Assembly (NCBI GenBank): GCA_964650845.1
Contig: CAZYXR010000001.1
Location: 55,037-119,036 of the forward strand
DNA from: UBA7692 sp964650845
GTDB taxonomy: Bacteria > Bacteroidota > Bacteroidia > Chitinophagales > LD1
DNA: 64,000 nt
Direction of reading: 5' to 3'
Under the pieces are notes generated by a model that searched no databases, was not told where the DNA came from, and saw only the letters and a program-made list of their open reading frames with translations. The position numbers and the translations under genes were made by a program. Shown one piece after another: positions 35,300 through 43,683 of the stretch; position 1 is the first letter of the stretch; every line of letters starts with the position of its first letter.

Positions 35300-36385
35300 T
35301 TATGCTTTAACGGTAACTCTTGGATCTAAAACAGCATAGAGTAAATCTGTAAATGTGTTCATCACTATAAACACAAATGCAACAAACAACACAGAACCCA
35401 TCACCACCGGAAAATCGAAAACCAAAAGCGACTCAATTGTTTGCAAACCAAGTCCTTTATAATCGAAAACTTTTTCGATGAAAAAAGCACCTGTAAGCAA
35501 GCCTGCCAACCAACCACTAATAGATGTTATCACTGGGTTCATGGCATTGCGCAGCGCGTGTTTAAAAATCACCACATTATTGCTTAATCCTTTAGCTTTT
35601 GCGGTACGTACAAAATCCTGATGCATCACATCCAACATACTACTGCGCGTAAGCTGTGTAATAATTGAAATGGGGCGAATGCCCAATGCAATCATTGGCA
35701 ACCAAAGATTTTTCCATACATAAATAGTATCGCCCAAAATATCTACATCGGTAAGCGAGCCGCGCACATTCAAACCCGTAAAATCGCTTAGGTAATAACC
35801 AAAAATCATGGCCAAAATAATACCCGAAAAATATGCCGGTTGCGAAATACCGAAGGTTGAAAAAACAAGTATCAGGTTATCCCAAAATGAATACTGCTTG
35901 ATGGCTGCAAACACACCAAAAACAATACCAAGAACTGAAGCAAACAACATTGCCGAAAGCGCAAGAATTGCAGTGGGCATAATTTTATCGCCCAGCACAT
36001 CGCTTACCTTTCTGCGGGTTTGAAAACTCTTGCCCAAATATGGCTTTTTGGCTACTACACTGTGCTCACCTACTGCAAACAATTCAACATAGGGCGCATC
36101 TTTTTGTTCGATAAAAGTTGGCGAACTATCATCAGCAAGATTGTGTACCGATATTGGCGAAAGGTCGTTAAAATACAACAGCAGCCTTTCGTGCCACGCA
36201 AGATTGAGACGAAACTCACGCTCTATTGCTTTCACCGAAGCCGCATCAGCCCGCTGACCCAACGTCATACGAGCGCTGTTTACAGGCAGCACATTGAAAA
36301 GCAAAAAAATGATAATGATAACGCCAATCATTACCAACAATCCGCTTAACAACCTGTTACTAAAAAACCGTAGAAATTTCAGCAT
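35300..36385 (-). CDS. ABC transporter permease (DppB/OppB type)
   Basis: The 361-residue permease has an N-terminal membrane helix and a ~100-residue periplasmic-type insertion. Five further helices follow, with the EAA-loop region RSSMLDVMHQDFVRTAKAKGLSNNVVIFKHALRNAMNP, the contact site for the ATPase. FFIEKVFDYKGLGLQTIESL is characteristic of DppB/OppB peptide-type permeases. No second permease, binding protein or ATPase is adjacent, so it is an orphan component. The ATG at 36385 is preferred to an upstream TTG at 36469. Confidence 0.88.
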   Translation of the reverse strand: MLKFLRFFSNRLLSGLLVMIGVIIIIFLLFNVLPVNSARMTLGQRADAASVKAIEREFRLNLAWHERLLLYFNDLSPISVHNLADDSSPTFIEQKDAPYVELFAVGEHSVVAKKPYLGKSFQTRRKVSDVLGDKIMPTAILALSAMLFASVLGIVFGVFAAIKQYSFWDNLILVFSTFGISQPAYFSGIILAMIFGYYLSDFTGLNVRGSLTDVDILGDTIYVWKNLWLPMIALGIRPISIITQLTRSSMLDVMHQDFVRTAKAKGLSNNVVIFKHALRNAMNPVITSISGWLAGLLTGAFFIEKVFDYKGLGLQTIESLLVFDFPVVMGSVLFVAFVFIVMNTFTDLLYAVLDPRVTVKA

Positions 36386-36520
36386 GATACAATATTTGAA
36401 AACTTCATCGGGCAATGATACTACGCTTAATTGAGGATGGCAAAATACCTCAAAGCGAAATATTTTCAACCCAATGACTTTATTCAGTTAAAAATCGAAA
36501 CTGCTTGTGCTTGAATAATA

Positions 36521-36528
36521 TATTTTCG
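36521..36528 (+). promoter_or_regulatory. Candidate -7 box for fumC
   Basis: TATTTTCG, one mismatch from TAnnTTTG, lies 24 bp upstream of the fumC ATG. Confidence 0.35.
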
Positions 36529-36552
36529 CCCCGCTTTTAAAACAATATAAAC

Positions 36553-37953
36553 ATGGAATACAGAATAGAAAAAGACACAATGGGCGAGGTGAAAGTGCCA
36601 GCCAATGTTTACTGGGGTGCACAAACACAACGCAGTATTGAAAATTTCAAAATTGCGCAAGACATCAATAAAATGCCGAAAGAAATTATCGCTGCTTTTG
36701 CCTACTTAAAAAAAGCTGCTGCAATCACCAATTTCGAAGCAGGCGTGTTGGCAGAAGAAAAATATAAACTCATCGGCCAAGTGTGCGATGAAATTTTAGC
36801 AGGTAAACTGAACGATCAGTTTCCGCTGGTGGTGTGGCAAACGGGCAGCGGCACACAAAGCAATATGAATGTAAATGAAGTAGTGGCATATCGCGCACAC
36901 GTTGTATCGGGTGGCAATTTAACTGACGAAAAAAAGTCGGTTCACCCAAATGACGATGTAAATAAATCGCAAAGCAGTAACGATACATTCCCTACGGCAA
37001 TGCACATTGCAGCCTACAAAATTTTGATTGAAGTTACCTTGCCCGGCATCAAAAAACTGCGCGATACACTTGCTGCAAAAAGCAAAGCTTTTATGCACGT
37101 TGTAAAAATTGGCAGAACCCACTTTATGGATGCCACACCACTTACTTTGGGGCAAGAAATTTCGGGCTATGTAAGCCAACTTAACCATGGCATAAAAGCT
37201 ATTGAAAACACGCTGCCGCATCTTGCCGAATTGGCCTTAGGCGGCACTGCCGTGGGCACAGGCATCAACACGCCCAAAGGCTATTCGGTAAATGTTGCAA
37301 AACATATTGCCACGCTTACAAGCCTGCCGTTTGTAACTGCCGAAAATAAATTTGAAGCGCTGGCTGCGCATGATGCTATTGTAGAAGCACATGGCGCCTT
37401 AAAAACTGTTGCTGTGAGCCTGATGAAAATTGCAAACGACATTCGTATGCTTTCTTCGGGACCGCGCTGCGGCATTGGCGAAATTTTCATTCCCGATAAC
37501 GAACCCGGTTCGTCTATTATGCCAGGCAAAGTAAACCCTACACAATGCGAAGCATTAACCATGATTGCCGCGCAAGTATTGGGCAACGATGTAGCCATAA
37601 ATATTGGCGGAGCAAACGGCCACTTTGAGTTGAATGTGTTTAAACCCGTAATGATTTACAACTTCTTGCATAGCGCACGGCTTATTGGTGATGGCTGCAT
37701 TTCGTTTGACGAAAAATGTGCCGTAGGCATTGAACCAATTGAAGCAAACATTACCAACAATCTCAACAATTCTTTGATGTTGGTTACTTCGTTAAACACA
37801 AAAATTGGTTACTACAAAGCTGCCGAAATTGCACAAACTGCACACAAAACCGGCAAAACATTAAAAGAAACTGCCATCAACTTGGGCTATGTAACCTCCG
37901 AAGAATTTGACGCTTGGGTACAACCCAAAGATATGGTAGGGGATTTGGTGTAA
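36553..37953 (+). CDS. fumC: Fumarate hydratase, class II
   Basis: Class II fumarase interconverts fumarate and malate in the TCA cycle, without an Fe-S cluster. The 466-residue protein has the superfamily signature GSSIMPGKVNP at 319-329, the SGTQSNMNVNEV stretch at ~98-110, and the SSNDTFPTAMH active-site segment at ~141-151. ATG start, a promoter-like box 24 bp upstream, and a strong terminator immediately after the stop define a single-gene transcription unit. Confidence 0.96.
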   Translation: MEYRIEKDTMGEVKVPANVYWGAQTQRSIENFKIAQDINKMPKEIIAAFAYLKKAAAITNFEAGVLAEEKYKLIGQVCDEILAGKLNDQFPLVVWQTGSGTQSNMNVNEVVAYRAHVVSGGNLTDEKKSVHPNDDVNKSQSSNDTFPTAMHIAAYKILIEVTLPGIKKLRDTLAAKSKAFMHVVKIGRTHFMDATPLTLGQEISGYVSQLNHGIKAIENTLPHLAELALGGTAVGTGINTPKGYSVNVAKHIATLTSLPFVTAENKFEALAAHDAIVEAHGALKTVAVSLMKIANDIRMLSSGPRCGIGEIFIPDNEPGSSIMPGKVNPTQCEALTMIAAQVLGNDVAINIGGANGHFELNVFKPVMIYNFLHSARLIGDGCISFDEKCAVGIEPIEANITNNLNNSLMLVTSLNTKIGYYKAAEIAQTAHKTGKTLKETAINLGYVTSEEFDAWVQPKDMVGDLV

Positions 37954-37973
37954 TCTTTAATAAAATGCTTTTG

Positions 37974-38006
37974 AATGGCTGCCAAATTTTTTGGCAGCCA
38001 TTTTAT
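37974..38006 (+). terminator. Intrinsic terminator between fumC and ruvC
   Basis: Arms 37974-37986 and 37990-38002 (AATGGCTGCCAAA / TTTGGCAGCCATT) give a 13-bp perfect stem with a 3-nt loop, then TTTT. It ends fumC on the plus strand; its A-rich left side could also stop transcription of convergent ruvC, whose stop codon begins at the next base. Confidence 0.88.
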
Positions 38007-38560
38007 TTCACCCTATCCTTATTGGCTTCGACAAAACCCTTCCAACCTGAAAATTTTTTACCGCCCGAAGATATTTGATTGCTTGTTTGAAAGTGATGGC
38101 ACACCGCAGCAGCAAGCCCATCGGTGGCATCTAAAAACTTCGGTTGCAATTCAAACTTGCAATGCTGCTGCAGCATAGCAGCCACCTGCTCTTTCGAAGC
38201 ATTGCCATTACCTGTAATACTCTGTTTTATCTTTTTGGGCGAATACTCTGTAACCGTTAATCCTAACGATAGTGCCGATGCAATAGCCACACCTTGCGCC
38301 CGCCCCAACTTCAACATAGATTGAACATTTTTGCCAAAAAAAGGAGCTTCAATAGCGCAATCATCGGGGTGATATTGATTGATAATACCGCTAACTTTTT
38401 CGCCAATAATTTGCAGCTTATGAAGCGCATCGCTGTACTTAGAAAGTTGCACCACTCCCATGCTCAACAACTTAATTTTTTGCTGGCGAATTTCTACTAT
38501 ACCGTAGCCCATTACAATGGTGCCGGGGTCTATACCCAAAATTATTCTCTCTCCGGTCAT
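38003..38560 (-). CDS. ruvC: Holliday junction endonuclease RuvC
   Basis: RuvC resolves Holliday junctions during recombination. The 185-residue RNase H-fold nuclease has the catalytic acids in ILGIDPGTIVMGYG (Asp11), CAIEAPFFGKN (Glu near 70) and LDATDGLAAAVCHH (Asp near 145), with K-K-I-K-Q-S-I-T-G-N-G before the last. Length is normal. It lies 28 bp downstream of ileS in the same direction. Confidence 0.95.
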   Translation of the reverse strand: MTGERIILGIDPGTIVMGYGIVEIRQQKIKLLSMGVVQLSKYSDALHKLQIIGEKVSGIINQYHPDDCAIEAPFFGKNVQSMLKLGRAQGVAIASALSLGLTVTEYSPKKIKQSITGNGNASKEQVAAMLQQHCKFELQPKFLDATDGLAAAVCHHFQTSNQISSGGKKFSGWKGFVEANKDRVK

Positions 38561-38588
38561 TACTGTAAAAGTATGCTTAATAGAGGCA

Positions 38589-41500
38589 TTATGAAACCAC
38601 CTCTACTTTCACTTTCAACAATTCTTCATTCATTTCTATTTCATCGGCCACATCCAATGTTTCTACCACAGCAATATCTTTTGCTAAAATTTCACTGCCA
38701 ATATATTCTTTGAACTGCACCAACGCTTCTTCAAAAGTGGCATTTTTTACTACCGAAACCCGAATGCGGTCGAGCACCTGAAAATCTTTGTCTTTACGCA
38801 AATTCTGCACCTTGTTGATGAACTCACGAGCATTGCCTTCTTTGCGCAAATCATCGGTGATGGTTACGTCTAAAGCAACAGTTAAACCCGCATCGCTTAC
38901 TACCAACCAGCCAGGTATATCTTCAGTTTGAATTTCCACATCGCCAAGCAGCAACTCAAAATTTTCTCCATCTAAATTCAACACGTATTTGTGTTCTTTT
39001 TCAATGCTCGAAATTTCGGCTTGCCCAAAGGCTGCCACTGCACTCTGCACTGCTTTAATTTTTTGCCCTGCGCGCTTACCCAACTCTTTGAAATTAGGTT
39101 TTATCTTCTTTTTCACCACACCCGAAGCATCGCTGATGTATTCAATACTTTTCACGTTCACTTCGTTCAAAATATAACTTTCAACTTTTTCAAATTGCAT
39201 TTGCTGCGCCTCGCTCAACACAGGAATCAAAATTTTTGAAAGCGGCTGACGCACTTTAATTTTTTCTTTTTTGCGCAACGATAAAATGAGCGAGCATGAC
39301 TTTTGCGCAAGCTCCATGCGCTGCTCCAAATCTTTATCAATCAAACTTTCGTTGGCCTTTATCAAATGCGAAAGATGAATAGACTCGTTTTTACCATTCA
39401 AATTCGCAAACAGCCAATCGCTAAAAAACGGAGCCACCGGAGCCATTAGCTGCGCCACTACATTCAAGCAATCGAACAAAGTTTCGTATGCGGCTTTTTT
39501 GTCTTCGCTCATTTCGCCTTTCCAAAAACGCCTGCGGTTAAGGCGCACATACCAGTTGCTCAAATCTTCGTCCACAAACTGCTCTGTGGCTCGTGCTGCT
39601 TTTGTTGGTTCGTAGTCTTCGTATTGTGCAGTTACTTCTTTAATCAACGATTGTAGTTTTGAAAGAATCCAACGGTCAAGTTCGGGGCGCTTTTCAACTG
39701 CCACAAGATTACTCTTGTCAATATTGGCATATAGCGCAAAAAAACCATAGGTGTTGTATAAAGTTCCGAAATGCGAACGCTGTACTTCTTGCAAGCCACC
39801 AATGTCAAATTTCATGTTGTCCCACGGATCGCTATTGCGCATCATATACCAGCGTGTGGCATCGGCCGAATACTTTTCGAGTGTTTCAAATGGATCTATA
39901 ACATTACCCAAGCGCTTGCTCATTTTGTTGCCGTTCTTATCGAGCAACAAACCGTTTGAAACAACTGTTTTGTAAGCAGGAAACTTTCCATCTGTTAAGG
40001 CCGTGGCCAATACATGAAGTGTGAAAAACCAACCGCGTGTTTGATCCACACCTTCGGCAATAAAACCGGCAGGAAAAAACGGTCCAGGCACCAAATTACC
40101 ATTGGCATCGAGTGTGCCTACTTTATCTTGATTTTCGAAAGGCCAATGATACTGCGCATAAGGCATAGCGCCCGAATCGAACCATACATCAATTAAATCG
40201 GGCACACGGTGCATGGGTTTGCCCAACTCAGATACCAACACAATTTCATCTACAAAAGGTTTATGTAAATCGAGTTGGTAATTTGGCAGAATTTTAGCTA
40301 CTTTTGTATCAGACAAGCCCGCAACCATCGCTTCCCGACTAAACGCAGGGCTGCGGTGCGTAGTGTGGTAGGTTGGACAAAACTCCTCCACAACACCGGG
40401 CTTGTATTTTTCCCATCCGGTTAATAACCAAACTTCTTTACCTCCATTAAAATCTTTTGAAAGCACAGCTTCATACCCATCATGAGAAATGTGTATCGTT
40501 TGTTTTGATGTTACTTCTTTTTCAATTTGCCCTACTGCAATTACTTCAAGTAATTTCAATACAACATCAAAACCATTCAGGTTTTCATCATTACGTTTTG
40601 CAACAATGTGATTTAACCCCCAACCACCTTTGAAATTTTTTGTCGCATCTCCAGTTTCGCCCAATTTAAAACTCACCTGTCCTAACTCAGTTCTGTGCAT
40701 AGCATTCTCAACATCCACATTCTCAAAGAATGCCTTGCGCAACGAATGAACACCTTGCTGAACGCTAATCTTGACTTTCAATTCATTACTAATGCCATCA
40801 ACATTTCTGTCAATAGCCTTTTGAATTTCAACAAGCAATTGTTCTAATGAACCAATACACTTTATCTCACTTCTGTCATCGGTTGTCCAAATTGGCAATG
40901 GCGTTCCCCAGTATCTGCTTCTACTCAAATTCCAATCTACCAAATTTTCTAACCACTGCCCAAAGCGCCCCTCGCCTGTGTGCACTGGCTTCCAGTTGAT
41001 GGTTTTATTGAGTGCTACCAACTTATCTTTAATAGCAGTGGTGCGAATAAACCAACTATCGAGTGGATAATAAATTACTGGCTTATCGGTGCGCCAGCAA
41101 TGCGGATAGTTGTGCTCGTATTTTTCGGTTTTAAAAAGTTTGTTTTCCAGTTTTAGTTTCAGCACAATTAAATCATCGGCTGTCATAAAACTTTTTAAAT
41201 CTGCAATTACATTGTTTACCCGCAGTATCTCTTTTTGTAAATGAAATTCCTGCTCTTTTTCAGCATCGGTGTAGTAGGCTTCTTTTACATAACGACCATC
41301 TAATGGAAAAACAGGGTCGTTTACAGCATCTACGAACTTGCCGCTTCTATCTACCAATGTCAATGAACCGATTCCATTTTGCTTGGCTACTTTAAAGTCA
41401 TCGGCACCGAAACTTGGCGCAATATGAACTATCCCTGTGCCATCGGTTGTAGTTACAAAATCTCCCAACACCACACGAAAAGCATCGCCATCGCTTGGTT

Positions 41501-42497
41501 GTGCGTAGGGCAGCAGTTGTTCGTAGCGGATGCCTTCAAGCTCACTGCCTTTAAAACTTTGTAACACTGCAAAAGGAATTTTCTTGTCACCCTTTTTGTA
41601 TGCATCAAAACTCAGTTCGGCATTCTCGGCTGCAAAATATTTTCCAAACAAGTCCTTTGCGAGTATTACATGAACAAGTTGATGAGTGAACTGGTTGAAT
41701 GTTTTTACCAATACATATTCAATCTCTTTGCCCACTGCAAGCGCAGTGTTAGAAGGCAATGTCCAAGGCGTTGTGGTCCATGCCAAAAAATAAACCGAGT
41801 CTATGCCTTGACTTTTAAATCGAGCATCTTGGCTTTTGAATTGCGCAATAGCACTCACGTCTTTTACATTTCTATAACACCCGGGCTGGTTCAATTCGTG
41901 TGAACTTAAACCTGTGCCTGCGGCTGGCGAATAAGGTTGAATGGTGTAGCCTTCATACAACAAACCTTTATCGAACAGCATTTTTAAAATCGCCCACAGG
42001 GTTTCTATGTAGTTATTTTCGTAAGTGATGTACGGATTATCCAAATCAACCCAATAGCCCATTTTTTCGGTAAGGTCGTTCCATACATCGGTGTAACGCA
42101 TTACATCTTCGCGACATAGTTTATTGTATTCTGCAACGGTGATTTTTGTACCAATATCAGCTTTGGTAATGCCTAATGTTTTTTCCACGTTCAACTCTAC
42201 CGGCAAGCCGTGTGTATCCCATCCGGCTTTGCGTTCAACACGGTATCCTTGCAATGTTTTAAACCTGCAAAACAAATCTTTTATGGTGCGGCTCATTACA
42301 TGATGAATACCCGGCTTGCCATTGGCGCTTGGCGGCCCTTCGTAAAACACAAAGCGATTCGACTCGGGACGTTCGTTTACGCTGCGCTCAAAAACTCTAT
42401 TTTCTTTCCACCACTGCAAAATTTCTTTTTCTATGGCAGGCATATTCAGTTGTTCAAATTCTGGATAAAGAGCCGATTCGGAATTTTTTCTTTTCAT
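38589..42497 (-). CDS. ileS: Isoleucyl-tRNA synthetase with inserted nuclease-like domain
   Basis: IleRS charges tRNA-Ile. The HIGH variant is GIHHVMS (63-69) and KMSKR is at 858-862. The editing-domain pocket TTTPWTLPSN (241-250) and the C-terminal DUF5915-type region are present. Lineage relatives have about 1120 residues, by memory, whereas this one has 1302. The excess is an insert of about 175 residues (561-736) in the loop between SRYWGTPLPIW and DLIDVWFDSGA. That insert includes GGWGLNHIVAKRN, VLS and WLLTGWE, typical of PBECR (barnase/EndoU/colicin E5-D-like) nucleases. The reading frame is intact on both sides, without N. An upstream TTG adds four residues; the ATG at 42497 is preferred. 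Confidence 0.95.
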   Translation of the reverse strand: MKRKNSESALYPEFEQLNMPAIEKEILQWWKENRVFERSVNERPESNRFVFYEGPPSANGKPGIHHVMSRTIKDLFCRFKTLQGYRVERKAGWDTHGLPVELNVEKTLGITKADIGTKITVAEYNKLCREDVMRYTDVWNDLTEKMGYWVDLDNPYITYENNYIETLWAILKMLFDKGLLYEGYTIQPYSPAAGTGLSSHELNQPGCYRNVKDVSAIAQFKSQDARFKSQGIDSVYFLAWTTTPWTLPSNTALAVGKEIEYVLVKTFNQFTHQLVHVILAKDLFGKYFAAENAELSFDAYKKGDKKIPFAVLQSFKGSELEGIRYEQLLPYAQPSDGDAFRVVLGDFVTTTDGTGIVHIAPSFGADDFKVAKQNGIGSLTLVDRSGKFVDAVNDPVFPLDGRYVKEAYYTDAEKEQEFHLQKEILRVNNVIADLKSFMTADDLIVLKLKLENKLFKTEKYEHNYPHCWRTDKPVIYYPLDSWFIRTTAIKDKLVALNKTINWKPVHTGEGRFGQWLENLVDWNLSRSRYWGTPLPIWTTDDRSEIKCIGSLEQLLVEIQKAIDRNVDGISNELKVKISVQQGVHSLRKAFFENVDVENAMHRTELGQVSFKLGETGDATKNFKGGWGLNHIVAKRNDENLNGFDVVLKLLEVIAVGQIEKEVTSKQTIHISHDGYEAVLSKDFNGGKEVWLLTGWEKYKPGVVEEFCPTYHTTHRSPAFSREAMVAGLSDTKVAKILPNYQLDLHKPFVDEIVLVSELGKPMHRVPDLIDVWFDSGAMPYAQYHWPFENQDKVGTLDANGNLVPGPFFPAGFIAEGVDQTRGWFFTLHVLATALTDGKFPAYKTVVSNGLLLDKNGNKMSKRLGNVIDPFETLEKYSADATRWYMMRNSDPWDNMKFDIGGLQEVQRSHFGTLYNTYGFFALYANIDKSNLVAVEKRPELDRWILSKLQSLIKEVTAQYEDYEPTKAARATEQFVDEDLSNWYVRLNRRRFWKGEMSEDKKAAYETLFDCLNVVAQLMAPVAPFFSDWLFANLNGKNESIHLSHLIKANESLIDKDLEQRMELAQKSCSLILSLRKKEKIKVRQPLSKILIPVLSEAQQMQFEKVESYILNEVNVKSIEYISDASGVVKKKIKPNFKELGKRAGQKIKAVQSAVAAFGQAEISSIEKEHKYVLNLDGENFELLLGDVEIQTEDIPGWLVVSDAGLTVALDVTITDDLRKEGNAREFINKVQNLRKDKDFQVLDRIRVSVVKNATFEEALVQFKEYIGSEILAKDIAVVETLDVADEIEMNEELLKVKVEVVS
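40290..40817 (-). other. In-frame PBECR-like nuclease domain within ileS
   Basis: These codons encode residues 561-736 of IleRS; the core lies at about 586-700. The signs are LGQVSFKLGETGD, then the His-containing GGWGLNHIVAKRN (624-636; His630), the hydrophobic VLS strand and the terminal WLLTGWEK (690-697). The Pro/Thr tail ends in SREAMVAG. This order is what I remember from phage and conjugative-element PBECR proteins. The flanking enzyme resumes at LPNYQLDLHKPFVDE. The domain boundaries are estimates and nuclease activity is unproven. Confidence 0.7.
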
Positions 42498-42834
42498 AAT
42501 ACTTATCAAACTTCTTGATTGCTTTTAGTTTCTTGAATTTCTATTTTACCTAACAATATACTCAAAAAATGAAGACAAATTTTTCTTTGCCTCAAAAATC
42601 TCTCATGGATTGTATAGCGAAAATTGATATTGATTAAGCAACCATTTTTGCAAAAACAATGGGCGAAAATAAACATTGAAGCGGCTTTGTGGTTAAGAAA
42701 ATATCGTTCAACAAAAATTGAGTTTCCTAATAGTTGAAACATCCGAAATAAATTTTCGTTTACGCTTTTGATTTTTTGATAGAGAGTATTTCCTTTGTGC
42801 CTAATTATTACAGAACCAATCAAACACATTTATC
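42498..42834. other. Intergenic region with no recognised gene
   Basis: The 337 bp between divergent ileS and the acidic-protein gene are AT-rich. I see no convincing ORF, strong hairpin, tRNA-like fold or clear promoter box. The region should hold promoters for both sides. Confidence 0.6.
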
Positions 42835-43143
42835 ATGCCACGTAAAAAACGCCAAGAAGAAGAAGAACTCGACTTAAACCTTGATGAAGATTTAGAAGAT
42901 GAAGCCGAGGAGGTTACAAACGAATTTGAATCGGAAGATGAGGAAACAGATGCAGAGCCATCAGTTGATGAATTGAAAACCATGGAAGGAATGGAAGAGT
43001 TTGACGATATGATTGAACAACGCAGCAGCAGCCGAGGTGGTGGCCGCAAAAAGAAATATGATGACGATGATGAGTTTGACAATTTCAGCGGTGGTGGTGG
43101 CGGATTCGATGATTTATCGGACGACTTTGATGACGATTACTAA
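42835..43143 (+). CDS. Highly acidic low-complexity protein
   Basis: I do not recognise a family. The 102-residue protein has a short basic start (MPRKKRQ). It is otherwise very rich in Asp and Glu, with a central helix-prone EGMEEFDDMIEQR, a basic RGGGRKKK patch and a Gly-rich tail of repeated FDD motifs. It looks mostly disordered. Its stop codon is 3 bp before the B12-binding protein gene, suggesting a shared operon; a partner or chaperone role is only a guess. Confidence 0.7.
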   Translation: MPRKKRQEEEELDLNLDEDLEDEAEEVTNEFESEDEETDAEPSVDELKTMEGMEEFDDMIEQRSSSRGGGRKKKYDDDDEFDNFSGGGGGFDDLSDDFDDDY

Positions 43144-43146
43144 GTC

Positions 43147-43554
43147 ATGCAAAGACCAATTAGAGTTTTAGTAGCAAAAGTAGGTTTAGACGGGCACGAC
43201 CGTGGAGCAAAGGTGATTGCCACATCCTTAAAAGATGCCGGTATGGAAGTGATTTACACAGGCTTGCGCCAAACCCCCGAAATGGTGGTTAATACTGCCC
43301 TGCAAGAAGATGTGGATGCAATCGGCATCAGCATTTTATCGGGTGCACACAATACTGTTTTTCCAAAAATTTTAACCCTGATGAAAGAAAAGGGTTTAGA
43401 TGATGTACTGCTTACCGGTGGTGGCATTATTCCCGCTTCGGATGCAAAAGAATTGAGTGCCATGGGCTGCGGAAATTTATTCGCGCCCGGCACTTCTACT
43501 TCAGAAATTGCCGATTACATAAAATCCTGGGTAAAGGAGCATAGAAACTGGTAG
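43147..43554 (+). CDS. Cobalamin-binding mutase subunit (methylmalonyl-CoA mutase C-terminal type)
   Basis: The 135-residue protein is a stand-alone B12-binding domain. It has the DxHxxG motif in KVGLDGHDRGAKV (His17 co-ordinates cobalt), the SxL segment ISILSGAH, and the GG segment LLTGGGIIP. Such subunits pair with a separate catalytic TIM-barrel subunit in split acyl-CoA mutases (methylmalonyl-, isobutyryl- or hydroxyisobutyryl-CoA). The large subunit is not in the window, so the substrate is open. Confidence 0.9.
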   Translation: MQRPIRVLVAKVGLDGHDRGAKVIATSLKDAGMEVIYTGLRQTPEMVVNTALQEDVDAIGISILSGAHNTVFPKILTLMKEKGLDDVLLTGGGIIPASDAKELSAMGCGNLFAPGTSTSEIADYIKSWVKEHRNW

Positions 43555-43683
43555 CATTTACCCGTTTCGTATTCAGTTTTTTTCATGATTTCTATTCGCG
43601 AAATTGCTAATCAAGTAATTTTGAATAACTGGTTGTAACCGGTCAAGTACAGAGTTGCGTCATTTTTACAATTACTGCAACCA

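Noticed and set aside
40290..40817. Intein or homing-endonuclease interpretation of the ileS insert
   Set aside because: No splice-site Cys/Ser at the start, no His-Asn at the end, and no LAGLIDADG or HNH motif; the marks instead fit a PBECR nuclease.
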